Origin: Sporolactobacillus spathodeae
GTDB lineage: Bacteria; Bacillota; Bacilli; Bacillales; Sporolactobacillaceae
Direction of reading: 5' to 3'
Length of the DNA: 64,000 nucleotides
NCBI RefSeq assembly: GCF_016908935.1
Contig: NZ_JAFBEV010000008.1
Location: 1 to 64,000 of the forward strand
Below, piece by piece: positions 1 through 7,895 of this stretch. The notes under the pieces were generated by a model. It searched no databases. It was not told the DNA's origin and was given only the letters and a program-made list of their open reading frames with translations. Each line of letters starts with the position of its first letter. The stretch's first letter is position 1. The translations under genes were made by a program, and so were the position numbers.

Positions 1-245
1 ATTTGGTGCGACTCTCAAAATTCGGTGCGACTTTTCTTGATTTTGGAGCGACTTTTCTCGGATTCGGTGCGACTTTTGCTCGATTTGGTGCGACTCTCAA
101 AATACGGTGCGACTTTCTTTGATTTAGGAGCGATTTTTCCAAGTTTCGGTGTGACTTTCGGTCGATTTGGTGCGACTTCCGATTTGCCCGATTCGGCCTA
201 ACTTTTCCCGTGTTCGGTCTAACTTCTCTCAGGTTCGGTCTAACT
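1..245. repeat. Array of about 12 imperfect 21-bp repeats
   Basis: The core GGTGCGACTTTT, with variants GGAGCGA, GGTGTGA and, in the last three units, GGCCTAAC or GGTCTAAC, recurs with starts at about 5, 24, 45, 66, 87, 106, 127, 148, 169, 195, 216 and 237. The spacing is 21 bp almost throughout, with two steps of 19 and one of 26. The array continues off the left edge. It lies just downstream of the esterase gene and has no coding potential that I credit. There are no unique spacers, so this is not CRISPR. Confidence 0.9.
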
Positions 246-271
246 CTTTCGCTCGAAAAAGGAAGTCTGTA

Positions 272-1012
272 TCAGTGATCCAGCCAGTTCAGTGACGTGA
301 CGATTTCCTCGTTCCAAAGTTCCCAGCTGTGCCCGCCTGGTCGATCTTTGAAAATGTAAGAAGATGACTGCTGTTCGAACTGTTGCTTGAACCTCAGATT
401 GTCGGAGTAGAATGGATCGTCCACACCGCAAATTTGAAGAAACGCTGTACCTTTCATCGCCTTTTCGTCTGCTATGGCTAGTAAATGGAACAAATCATTC
501 TCTGATCCTTCGAAATCAGATTCGGATCCGAAAATCAGATTGAAATCCTGCTCACGTTCCAAACTTTCATGACGCATACGCGCGATATCCACTGCTGGCG
601 AGAGCGCAAAAGCCTTTGAATATTGGCTTGGTTTGCTCAGGCCGTATTTTAGTGCGCCGTATCCACCCATCGAGAGCCCGCCGATAAACGTTCGGCTGCG
701 ATCGGGACGCAGCGCAAAAATATTTGCAACGATCTCAGGAAGCTCTTGAGTCAGGTATGTCCCATATTTTGCGCCGAATTTCATGTCGGTATAGTAGCCC
801 CGATGCGTATCCGGCATGATGATTGCTAAATCTCTTCCCTCTGCAAGAAGCGCAATTGATGAACTTTGGAGCCATTGTTTGTCATTGCCGAATAACCCAT
901 GCAGCAAATACAGAACCCGCGTCTGCTCCGAACGATGCTCAGGAATAATCGCTTGAAAAGTTGTCTGATGCCCGAGCGATTCTGGTAGACAATCCACAGA
1001 TACAATCGCCAT
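272..1012 (-). CDS. Esterase D-type alpha/beta hydrolase (acetyl/tributyrin esterase family)
   Basis: A 246-residue cytoplasmic serine esterase with no signal peptide. The nucleophile elbow GLSMGGYG carries Ser114. The acid is probably Asp199 in GVDDP and the base His228 in GGHSWELW, the usual order for the EstA/esterase D family. The start has a good ribosome site (GGAAGGTG, 4 nt upstream). It is the last gene of an operon with the two sugar permeases and the binding protein, 37 nt after the upstream permease. From context it may remove acyl groups from imported oligosaccharides; the true substrate cannot be read from the sequence. Confidence 0.85.
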   Translation of the reverse strand: MAIVSVDCLPESLGHQTTFQAIIPEHRSEQTRVLYLLHGLFGNDKQWLQSSSIALLAEGRDLAIIMPDTHRGYYTDMKFGAKYGTYLTQELPEIVANIFALRPDRSRTFIGGLSMGGYGALKYGLSKPSQYSKAFALSPAVDIARMRHESLEREQDFNLIFGSESDFEGSENDLFHLLAIADEKAMKGTAFLQICGVDDPFYSDNLRFKQQFEQQSSSYIFKDRPGGHSWELWNEEIVTSLNWLDH

Positions 1013-1048
1013 AATGCACCTTCCTTTCGCTTAAGATCTGCAACAGAT

Positions 1049-1879
1049 TTATTTCATGCCGGAGACATTGAAGCCTTGCAAGATATATTTTTGCAAAACG
1101 AGAAAAACGATGACGATCGGAATCACCATAAATGACGATCCGGCCATTTGCAGGGCGTAATTACTTGCATGCTGCCCCTTGAGCAGTGCCAGTCCAACAG
1201 AAAGCGTATAGTACTTCTGATCATTTGCGATAATCAATGGCCAAATGAAAGAGTTCCAGCCGGCGATAAAAGTCAGAATGCCCTGAACCGCGAGCACAGG
1301 CCGCGACACGGGAAGAATAATTTTCATAAAGATATAAAATTCGCTGCAGCCATCAAGACGAGCCGCTTCGATGATCTCGTCGGAAATGGTTGACATGAAC
1401 TGACGGAAAAGGAAAATACCGAACGCGCCAACTAAACCGGGCAACGCAATACCAAGCAATGTATTAGTCAGATGAACCATATTCAGCATTAAGTAGACCG
1501 GGATCATCGTGACCTGGCCGGGAATCATCATCGTTGCGAGCACAAGATAGAATAAACCGTTCTTCCCGCGGAATTTGTATTTCGCAAACCCATAGCCCGC
1601 CATCGCGTTAAAGAACAGACCCAAAAATGAGAACAAAACAATAATAATCGTGTTTTTCAGGTAGACAAGAAAGTCCATCTGAGTAAACAAGTTGATAAAG
1701 TTTTGTAAAGTAATAGACTTCGGCCATAAGGTTGGTGGAATTTGCAGAATTTCCATATCCGTTTTCACCGAAGAGAGGATCATCCAAACAAAGGGAAGAA
1801 CCATTAAGAACCCGCCAAGAATAAGAATTGTGATCACAATCGCTTTTGCCAGTCGGGTATGCTTAAAAGCTTCATTCAT
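1049..1879 (-). CDS. Sugar ABC transporter permease, MalG type
   Basis: A 276-residue inner-membrane permease of the binding-protein-dependent MalFG family (CUT1). It has about six hydrophobic segments and the cytoplasmic EAA loop (EAARLDGCSEFYIFMKIILP, about residues 170-190) that docks on the ATPase. The start is preceded by AGGTGA at 6 nt. It follows the MalF-type permease by 17 nt, so the two are cotranscribed. No ATPase is encoded here, so a shared MsmX-type ATPase elsewhere probably drives the pump, as is common for CUT1 systems in Firmicutes. Inferred substrate: beta-1,2-glucooligosaccharides. Confidence 0.92.
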   Translation of the reverse strand: MNEAFKHTRLAKAIVITILILGGFLMVLPFVWMILSSVKTDMEILQIPPTLWPKSITLQNFINLFTQMDFLVYLKNTIIIVLFSFLGLFFNAMAGYGFAKYKFRGKNGLFYLVLATMMIPGQVTMIPVYLMLNMVHLTNTLLGIALPGLVGAFGIFLFRQFMSTISDEIIEAARLDGCSEFYIFMKIILPVSRPVLAVQGILTFIAGWNSFIWPLIIANDQKYYTLSVGLALLKGQHASNYALQMAGSSFMVIPIVIVFLVLQKYILQGFNVSGMK

Positions 1880-1896
1880 TTTCGCTCACCTCGCCC

Positions 1897-2790
1897 TCAC
1901 ATCTGGTTATCCGCGTTTTTTTGCTGCCCGCGGAATTGAATTAGCGTCACCACAATGATAATGACAAAAAGAATCATTGAACCAGCAGCGGCATAACCGA
2001 ATTTACTAAACTGAAAACCATTTTGATAGATAAACAACGCGATCGAATTGGTGCTGTTCAGTGGTCCGCCACCTGTCATGACAAACGGTTCTTCAAAAAA
2101 TTGCAGCCAGCCGATTAATGTGGTCACGGTCACGAAAAATGTGGCGAACCGCAGCATCGGTATCGTAATCTTTGTCAGGCGTTGCCAACTGTTCGCGCCG
2201 TCAATCATCGCAGCTTCATAATAGGCTTTAGGAATGCCCTGAAGCGCGGCCAAAAAGATCAGCATATTCACACCAATCGCCCGCCACAACGCGAGGATAA
2301 TCAGCGCAATTTTTGCGACAGTCGGATCCTGAAGCCAGGGAATCGGACCGAGATGGACAAAATGGAGCAGGAAATTCAACAGGCCAAATTGCGGATTATA
2401 AAGATAGTTCCAGACAACGGCAACAGCGACCACATTGGTGATCGACGGTGCGTAAAAGATCAATCGAAACAATCTGAAAATCCAACTATCGCCAAAGTTT
2501 ATTAGCAAGGCAATCCCCATCGAACAGATAATGACCAACGGAACACCGAATAGCACATAGAATAATGTATTCCCGATCGATTGAAGAAAATTTGGATCCT
2601 GAAAAATGGAAATATAATTTTCAAGACCAATGAAGTGGATCTGTGACCAATCTGCTAATCCAGTAATATTAATGTCTGTGAAACTGATGATCAGTGAGAC
2701 AAAAATTGGAATTAGTGAAAAAAGCAGCAAAAGAATCAGTGCCGGTGCAATGAAAAAGTAAGGGCTGCTTTTATTTAGAAAAATTTTCAT
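1897..2790 (-). CDS. Sugar ABC transporter permease, MalF type
   Basis: A 297-residue membrane permease and partner of the MalG-type gene that follows. The start was set at 2790, not the further upstream frame start at 2826, because GGGGAGGT lies 7 nt before the ATG at 2790. It has about six membrane spans and an EAA loop (YYEAAMIDGANSWQRLTKITIP, about residue 200). The gap to the binding-protein gene holds a perfect stem-loop (2818-2841), often seen where the binding protein is made in excess over the permeases. Confidence 0.92.
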   Translation of the reverse strand: MKIFLNKSSPYFFIAPALILLLLFSLIPIFVSLIISFTDINITGLADWSQIHFIGLENYISIFQDPNFLQSIGNTLFYVLFGVPLVIICSMGIALLINFGDSWIFRLFRLIFYAPSITNVVAVAVVWNYLYNPQFGLLNFLLHFVHLGPIPWLQDPTVAKIALIILALWRAIGVNMLIFLAALQGIPKAYYEAAMIDGANSWQRLTKITIPMLRFATFFVTVTTLIGWLQFFEEPFVMTGGGPLNSTNSIALFIYQNGFQFSKFGYAAAGSMILFVIIIVVTLIQFRGQQKNADNQM

Positions 2791-2817
2791 CAGACATACC
2801 TCCCCAGTAACAGCAAA

Positions 2818-2841
2818 GCATGTCAATATGCATTGACATGC
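2818..2841. other. Intercistronic stem-loop after the binding-protein gene
   Basis: Perfect 10-bp arms GCATGTCAAT and ATTGACATGC flank a 4-nt loop between the binding-protein stop and the permease start. There is no U-tract, so an mRNA-stabilising or partial attenuation role fits better than termination. Confidence 0.6.
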
Positions 2842-2877
2842 TCTCTGCCATCACTCAACTTGTGAATCGCCAGGTGT

Positions 2878-4140
2878 TTACTTCTGATCCAATAATTTTT
2901 GCGAGCTGCTGTTGAATGCATCCATTGTTTTCTGAACATCTGCGCCGCTTCTGTAAATCTTTTCCCAACTTGCAAGCTCATTTTGCGCAATTTGTTCAAA
3001 TTGCGGCACGAGCGGGAGCGGTTCTGCAGTTTTTGCCTGTTCACCAAAAGTCTTGTAAAGCGGATCATCCTTCAGTGCTTTATTCTCCCAAGCTGCGGTA
3101 ACAGCCGGCACATCCGTGCTAATTTTCAACCAATCCATCTGCGCACGCGTACCGCTCAGATAGTTAATCAATTTCGCTGAATTCGCTTTATTCTTCGAAT
3201 ACTGGAAAATGGTCAGATCCGCGCCGCCGAGAATTGATTTGTTATTCACTTTTCCTTTTGGAAGAACAGCGGTCGCCCATTTTCCTTTGACATCAGGAAT
3301 CGTGGTGTTAATCGTGTTGATGTTCCACGAGCCACTGATAAACATTGGAACAATGCCCTTTCCACCAAACGATTGGGTCAGATCAATACCTAGATCAGTC
3401 TTCGGTGTGGCGCCCTGCTTGATAAATTGATTCATATAATTAATGGCACCGACAAAAGCAGGTTGATTAAACTGGGCTTTTCCGTTTTCAATTAAATTGG
3501 ATCCATTTTGACGTGCAAACATAAAGGCAGTACTCTGTTCTTTTGGATCAATTGTCAGGCCGTAATACCCTTTTCCACGTTTCGATAATTTTGTTGCGGC
3601 ATCAAGCAGTTCGTTCCATGTTTTCGGGGCACTGCTGTAGCCGACTTTTTTCAAAAGGTCGGTCCGGTAAAAGAGGACACGTGTATCCACATACCATGGT
3701 GCGCCGTAATATTTTCCATTATATTCTGCAGTCGCGACAGATCCTTTGAAGAAGTTGCTCTGCTTGAGATTCGGATTGTCTTTGATATAAGGCGTCAAAT
3801 CCGCAAGCGCCCCGGCTTTGACAAACTCAGGCATCCAGGAGGTCCCCATGGTAATGACGTCCGGGCCGGATTTGGAAGCAATTGCTGTCAGCAGCTTATC
3901 ATGCGCGTTCGCCCAAGGAATGGCCTGCACATTGACTTGAATCCCTGATTGTTTCTGAAATTTTTTCACGAGCTTTTGAAAGGGCTGCGGCTGATCGCCA
4001 AAGAACCAGACGGTAATCGACTTATTTTTTGCTGATGATCCGGACGTTGTCGCTGAGGAAGAACAGCCAGACAGTCCAAACGAAAGAATTAATACAAGGG
4101 AAAGAAGCACAGCGGTAATCGTTTTACTCATCTTTTTCAT
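2878..4140 (-). CDS. Sugar-binding lipoprotein of a CUT1 ABC transporter
   Basis: A 420-residue extracellular solute-binding protein (family 1). It has a lipoprotein signal with lipobox LSGC (Cys26) and a Ser/Thr-rich linker, followed by the sugar-binding fold. ATG 4140 was chosen over the adjacent TTG at 4143 because AGGGGG lies 6-8 nt upstream. It is the first gene of the operon 4140 to 272. Together with the nearby GH94 phosphorylase and GH3 glucosidase it matches in layout the Listeria sophorooligosaccharide (beta-1,2-glucan fragment) uptake system, so those sugars are the likely ligand. The ligand is inferred from neighbours, not from binding residues. Confidence 0.9.
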   Translation of the reverse strand: MKKMSKTITAVLLSLVLILSFGLSGCSSSATTSGSSAKNKSITVWFFGDQPQPFQKLVKKFQKQSGIQVNVQAIPWANAHDKLLTAIASKSGPDVITMGTSWMPEFVKAGALADLTPYIKDNPNLKQSNFFKGSVATAEYNGKYYGAPWYVDTRVLFYRTDLLKKVGYSSAPKTWNELLDAATKLSKRGKGYYGLTIDPKEQSTAFMFARQNGSNLIENGKAQFNQPAFVGAINYMNQFIKQGATPKTDLGIDLTQSFGGKGIVPMFISGSWNINTINTTIPDVKGKWATAVLPKGKVNNKSILGGADLTIFQYSKNKANSAKLINYLSGTRAQMDWLKISTDVPAVTAAWENKALKDDPLYKTFGEQAKTAEPLPLVPQFEQIAQNELASWEKIYRSGADVQKTMDAFNSSSQKLLDQK

Positions 4141-4163
4141 CAACTTACCCCCTAAACAATTTT

Positions 4164-4212
4164 ATCGAAACGTTTCTATAAGCATTATAAACCAGATAGT
4201 AAGCGTTTACAA
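4164..4212 (-). promoter_or_regulatory. Promoter, cre box and LacI operator for the ABC operon
   Basis: On the minus strand a -35 box TTGTAA (4212-4207) and a -10 box TATAAT (4189-4184) are 17 nt apart. A cre-like box TGTAAACGCTTACT (4211-4198, 13 of 14 positions fit the CcpA consensus) overlaps the -35 and spacer. The palindrome GAAACGTTTC (4167-4176) sits near the expected transcription start. The same arrangement is found before the GH3 gene. Confidence 0.8.
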
Positions 4213-4269
4213 TATTTTTGTTGCTTATTTCTTCTTATGATTTGAATGCCACGAAGTGTAATGGGTCCG

Positions 4270-4313
4270 TTTACAAAATCACGTGATTTTCCTATACTAT
4301 AGTGAAAGGTTTC
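4270..4313 (+). promoter_or_regulatory. Promoter and operator of the LacI regulator gene
   Basis: -35 TTTACA (4270-4275) and -10 TATACT (4293-4298) are 17 nt apart. A near-operator GAAAGGTTTC (4304-4313), one base off the GAAACGTTTC palindrome, overlaps the expected start of transcription. This points to autoregulation by the encoded protein. Confidence 0.75.
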
Positions 4314-4347
4314 AGTAAAATGTCCTTTTTTCCCTGGAGGTATTCCC

Positions 4348-5319
4348 ATGGTCGGTATCAAAGAGATTGCAAAGCGCGCAGGCGTGTCCATTTCCACAGT
4401 GTCTTATGCACTGAATGGAAGTCATAAGATCCCTGAAGCGACAAGAGAACGAATTAAACAAATTGCCGATGAATGCGGCTATATTCCCAACCGCGCAGCA
4501 AGAACTTTGCGGAATCAGACAACCCGAACCATCGGTGTTTTTCTTCAGAATTACGGTGGGCAATTTTACAGTGAGATGATCAAAGGCATGAATACCATGC
4601 TGGCTGACGCTCAATTTGATTTGATCATTTGTTGCGGATCGCGTTCGCATCACTTTATTCCCGAACGGATGATTGACGGCGCCATCATTCTTGATTCAAG
4701 TTTTCAGACCGAAGAGATTCTGGACTACGCCAAACGTGGTTGCAAAATGGTCGTCCTCGACCGGGTGCTGCAACATAAGAATATCAGTCAGGTGCTTCTC
4801 GACAACCGCAACGGCGTTCTTCGCGGACTCGAGCATCTCCGCCAGTCGCCTTCATCCAGCAATCTATATATTGTAACTGGGCCCGAAGAGAATTATGACA
4901 GTAACGAGCGGATTGCCGCCGCCCAGTCCATCTTGGCAAATGATAAGAAAGTAAATGTAACAACCATAAAAGGCGATTTCTCACGTTTATCTGGTCAAAA
5001 GGCGGCCAAACAGATTGAAAAAGAATATAAGGGACAACCGCTATCCGTTTTTGCGCTTAATGATGAGATGGCGCTTGGCGTTTATGAGTATTTTCAGGAG
5101 AAGGAACCTAAAATGGGCAAAGATATCTCGGTGATCGGATTCGATAATGACTGGATCTGCAACTACTTGTCCCCAACCCTTACCTCAGTCAATTATTCCA
5201 AATACGAATGGGGTTACGCTGCCGCAGAGTCGATGATCCATCTGATCAATGAGGGTGAATCGGAAAAGAAGAGCATCCCAACGGACCTGAAAATCCGCGA
5301 GTCTGTGTATCTACCGTAA
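4348..5319 (+). CDS. LacI-family regulator of the beta-1,2-glucooligosaccharide genes
   Basis: A 323-residue repressor. The N-terminal LacI helix-turn-helix (IKEIAKRAGVSISTVSYALNG, residues 4-24) and hinge are followed by a periplasmic-binding-protein-like effector domain ending with the usual ISVIGFDND motif. GGAGGT lies 6 nt before the ATG. It is divergent from the ABC operon with both promoters in the shared gap. Its likely operator is TCGAAACGTTTC, seen before the ABC operon and before the GH3/GH94 operon; the effector is probably an imported glucooligosaccharide or its product. Confidence 0.9.
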   Translation: MVGIKEIAKRAGVSISTVSYALNGSHKIPEATRERIKQIADECGYIPNRAARTLRNQTTRTIGVFLQNYGGQFYSEMIKGMNTMLADAQFDLIICCGSRSHHFIPERMIDGAIILDSSFQTEEILDYAKRGCKMVVLDRVLQHKNISQVLLDNRNGVLRGLEHLRQSPSSSNLYIVTGPEENYDSNERIAAAQSILANDKKVNVTTIKGDFSRLSGQKAAKQIEKEYKGQPLSVFALNDEMALGVYEYFQEKEPKMGKDISVIGFDNDWICNYLSPTLTSVNYSKYEWGYAAAESMIHLINEGESEKKSIPTDLKIRESVYLP

Positions 5320-5328
5320 AAAAGATGA

Positions 5329-5354
5329 TAAAAAACTTGGCGTAGCCAAGTTTT
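5329..5354 (+). terminator. Rho-independent terminator after the LacI gene
   Basis: The stem AAAACTTGGC / GCCAAGTTTT with a 3-nt loop begins about 10 nt after the stop codon. The hairpin sequence matches the hairpin end of the dispersed element found at 19567 and 31048. Confidence 0.75.
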
Positions 5355-5424
5355 CGCTATTTACTAAATCAATTTCGATTTATCAATCATTACGGATTCA
5401 TTGACGAATCTGGGTTCTCTAAAT

Positions 5425-5562
5425 CGAGTAGGAGGAAGCCTTCGGCTTCCGACCTCTTCACACCACCATGCGTACGGTTCCGTACACGGCGGTTCCATAA
5501 TTTACACGCATACGCTCATACTGAGGCAACCAATCTTTAATGCCCCACCGCATGAAAAATTG
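5425..5562 (-). pseudogene. Group II intron 3' remnant (maturase tail plus domain V/VI)
   Basis: Read on the minus strand, a short open stretch translates to WGIKDWLPQYERMRVNYGTA and a few more residues, then stops at the start of AGAGG. This resembles the C-terminal end of intron maturases of the LtrA type. The same bases form the hairpin ACCGCCGTGTACGG / CCGTACGCATGGTGGT, which resembles domain V, followed by a second hairpin GGAAGCC / GGCTTCC like domain VI. No reverse transcriptase core is left. I recognise the pattern from memory; a covariance-model search would settle it. Confidence 0.55.
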
Positions 5563-5649
5563 ACAGCCTGAGCTAAATTATCCAGGAAAAACATAGAACC
5601 AGTAAGGGATTGGGACGCTTTTCTATCTTTCAAGTTTTAGTTATAAAGC

Positions 5650-6615
5650 TTATTTCCATTTCACGCAAACAGCTAAGCCACCTACGCCTGTTATTGTCGC
5701 TGCTAAGCTTTTAAATGCATTACCACCGATTCGCAATTTTTCTTCCCATGAAGTAGCTCGAGTTAATAGCTTCGAAGCTTCCCACAAACCACCTAATTCC
5801 TTAATATATTTCTTTGCCTTAATAATTTTTGCAGCTGCAAACAAATTAGAACCAATAAACCAAGCAATAGCAGCTGAACAAGCAGCTATCTTTCCCCAGT
5901 TAGGATCAGCAACAACTGGATAAACAGTGTTAGCATTTGTATCAATAATTTGAGTGATAGTGTTACCGTGCACTTCATAATGTGTTGGGATAAAATTACC
6001 ATTCGCATCTTTAGCCCATGCCGGTCTAAAAATTCCAGTTACTATATTGTCTGAATCAACTACATAAACTTCACCAGTGTCATTCTGAGCACCTAAGTAA
6101 TCTGCAGAAGTTACTAGTTTGTTTCCTTCAGGTAAGTCCATTGTGAAGTCATAACTTTTAGGAGATTCATTGTCCTTGATGGTAATTAATGTTTTAACGC
6201 CATCAACTGTGGGTTGTACAGCTAGCCCGAAATCATTATCTGAATTGTCATATACAACCGTTCCATATTTTGTTTTCGTTGCATCCGAAGATGCTTCTTG
6301 GTCAGGCAATGTTATTGACATGTCATTTGCTGGATCTTCTTTATCGGTTAAATTAATGGGATTTTGAGAATTATCTGGAACTGTAACTTTTTCTGTCTTA
6401 CCGCTAACTGTTGCAGTTAAATTACCATTCTGTTCAGATGGTTTGACTATGTCACTTGAACTTGTAGCACTATTGACTGCATTGGCAGTTTGGGAAATAT
6501 TTTGTTCATCATTACTAGCTGCACTTGAAATAGTAGGCTGAAAAAGAAACACTATTAATGAAAAAGAAAGTAAAGAAACCATGAATAAAAAAAACTTACT
6601 TTTAACTTTGATCAT
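5650..6615 (-). CDS. Secreted protein with two-cysteine cationic C-terminal domain
   Basis: I do not recognise the family firmly. The 321-residue product has a signal peptide (residues 1 to about 33, ending SSAAS). An acidic, Ser/Thr/Asn-rich extracellular region follows to about residue 238 (VVADPNW). The last 80 residues are Ala/Gly/Lys-rich and helical, and hold the only two cysteines, Cys246 and Cys317. GAAGGAG lies 8 nt before the ATG. The layout of acidic pro-region plus small cationic domain resembles a proprotein whose tail is released, for example a bacteriocin, but no toxin motif is visible. The gene is AT-rich against its neighbours and divergent from a small membrane-protein gene and a dsbA-like gene. 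Confidence 0.8.
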   Translation of the reverse strand: MIKVKSKFFLFMVSLLSFSLIVFLFQPTISSAASNDEQNISQTANAVNSATSSSDIVKPSEQNGNLTATVSGKTEKVTVPDNSQNPINLTDKEDPANDMSITLPDQEASSDATKTKYGTVVYDNSDNDFGLAVQPTVDGVKTLITIKDNESPKSYDFTMDLPEGNKLVTSADYLGAQNDTGEVYVVDSDNIVTGIFRPAWAKDANGNFIPTHYEVHGNTITQIIDTNANTVYPVVADPNWGKIAACSAAIAWFIGSNLFAAAKIIKAKKYIKELGGLWEASKLLTRATSWEEKLRIGGNAFKSLAATITGVGGLAVCVKWK

Positions 6616-6698
6616 GTGTCATTCTCCTTCTATAATTTACTTTATTAAATGTATCGGAATAGACGGATTAAAATAACCAAGAATTGAGATGATTGAAG

Positions 6699-7067
6699 AT
6701 GATTGAAAGCATTATTTATCTTATTTTGGGATTACTTGTACTTATTGCCGGATTTTTAGAATTAAAAAAAGAGTTGTCAGAAAAAAGAAACAAAAGTGAT
6801 ACAAGAAAAATGTCTGAAAGTGAAGCTAAGGATGAATTGTTAAGGATTTTGGACAGCGGTAACTTATTTTTCCTTGTAGGAATAGCGCTATTAATTCAAC
6901 TATTACTTCACTTTAGGAACTTTCAAGCTATATATTTTTTTCAAGCTTTTTTAACAGGAATGGGGATTCAATCTTTGTTCATTATTTTAAAATTTACGAA
7001 TAGAAAGTTTTTAATCTATGAGGTAAGTACAGTGATAATTGTAACACTTTTACTTTACGTAGCTTAA
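6699..7067 (+). CDS. Small membrane protein, unknown function
   Basis: A 122-residue protein with one N-terminal membrane span, a charged cytoplasmic-type loop (residues about 22-52: KKELSEKRNKSDTR then Glu-rich), and three more hydrophobic segments. ATG 6699 was preferred to the TTG two codons earlier; the ribosome site is weak in either case. It lies between the secreted two-cysteine protein (divergent) and the DsbA-like gene (44 nt downstream, same strand). Size and topology are those of many immunity proteins, but that role is inferred from position only. Confidence 0.6.
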   Translation: MIESIIYLILGLLVLIAGFLELKKELSEKRNKSDTRKMSESEAKDELLRILDSGNLFFLVGIALLIQLLLHFRNFQAIYFFQAFLTGMGIQSLFIILKFTNRKFLIYEVSTVIIVTLLLYVA

Positions 7068-7110
7068 AAATAACATTCGACAAATAAAGACATTTTCTGG
7101 AAATGGGGTA

Positions 7111-7788
7111 GTGCTCACGAACAAAAAAAAGGTTTTATATATTACATTGCTATCAATGTGCATACTTATCGTTAGTAGTTTTTCAATTTTTTTCTTTTAT
7201 CATGATCACAATAATAAATACGTATCCAATGATAAAATTAAGCTTTCTAATGGGAAAATATTCAATTTAGTCGATCAGCCTTTTCTTGGCAAAAAAGACG
7301 CAAAGAACATAATTGTGGAGTTCTCAGATTACAGATGCCCCTGGTGTGGAAAGTTCCAAAAGGATATGTATCCTTTAATAAAGCAACGGCTAGTCAAAAC
7401 AGGAAAAGCAAAATTTTATTATGTAAATTTAACGGTTTTGGGCCCAAATTCATATAAGGCAGCGAATGCTGCCGCATATATATATAAACATTATCCCGAG
7501 CATTTCTTTAAATTTCACGATATTCTATTTAGTTATCAAAAAAACGAAAAAAAGAATTGGGTTACAGATAAACTTTTGTTGAATGTGGCCAAAAAGAGCA
7601 TTCCAAATTTAAATGAAAATAAGTTTATTGGTTCCATAAAAAATAAAGAGTACATGAACCAAATTAAAAGTCTTGACAGTAAGATTACAAAAATAGGAAT
7701 ACGCGTAACGCCAACTCTTATCGTTAACGGGAAAGTATCCAATCCATTTGAATATAAAAGTATACAGAACAAATTAATCACGGAATGA
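7111..7788 (+). CDS. DsbA/BdbD-like membrane-anchored thiol-disulfide oxidoreductase
   Basis: A 225-residue extracytoplasmic oxidoreductase. An uncleaved N-terminal membrane anchor (residues 9-30) is followed by a thioredoxin-like DsbA domain with active site CPWC (Cys76, Cys79) in the context FSDYRCPWCG, a helical insert, and the cis-proline loop RVTPTLIVNG near residue 200. The start is a GTG preceded by a G-rich stretch; no in-frame ATG fits. As a BdbD/DsbA homologue it would form disulfides in exported proteins. The only exported two-cysteine protein nearby is the divergent gene at 5650-6615, an obvious candidate substrate. Confidence 0.88.
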   Translation: MLTNKKKVLYITLLSMCILIVSSFSIFFFYHDHNNKYVSNDKIKLSNGKIFNLVDQPFLGKKDAKNIIVEFSDYRCPWCGKFQKDMYPLIKQRLVKTGKAKFYYVNLTVLGPNSYKAANAAAYIYKHYPEHFFKFHDILFSYQKNEKKNWVTDKLLLNVAKKSIPNLNENKFIGSIKNKEYMNQIKSLDSKITKIGIRVTPTLIVNGKVSNPFEYKSIQNKLITE

Positions 7789-7805
7789 ATGACAAATAAA
7801 AAGCC

Positions 7806-7864
7806 AGTGTGGCACAAACATTTAGAAATAGCTACCTATATCAAGTGTTTGCGCCACATTTTTG
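7806..7864 (+). terminator. Terminator after the DsbA-like gene
   Basis: Long imperfect stem TGTGGCACAAACA / TGTTTGCGCCACA with a loop of about 25 nt, followed by TTTTT. It also lies downstream of the convergent DUF3967 gene. Confidence 0.7.
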
Positions 7865-7895
7865 TATTCGAATATTATACAAGATAGTCTTATTT

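Noticed and set aside
1-245. Repeat array as a CRISPR
   Set aside because: The units abut at 21 bp with no unique spacers and the repeats are not conserved enough; no cas genes are near.
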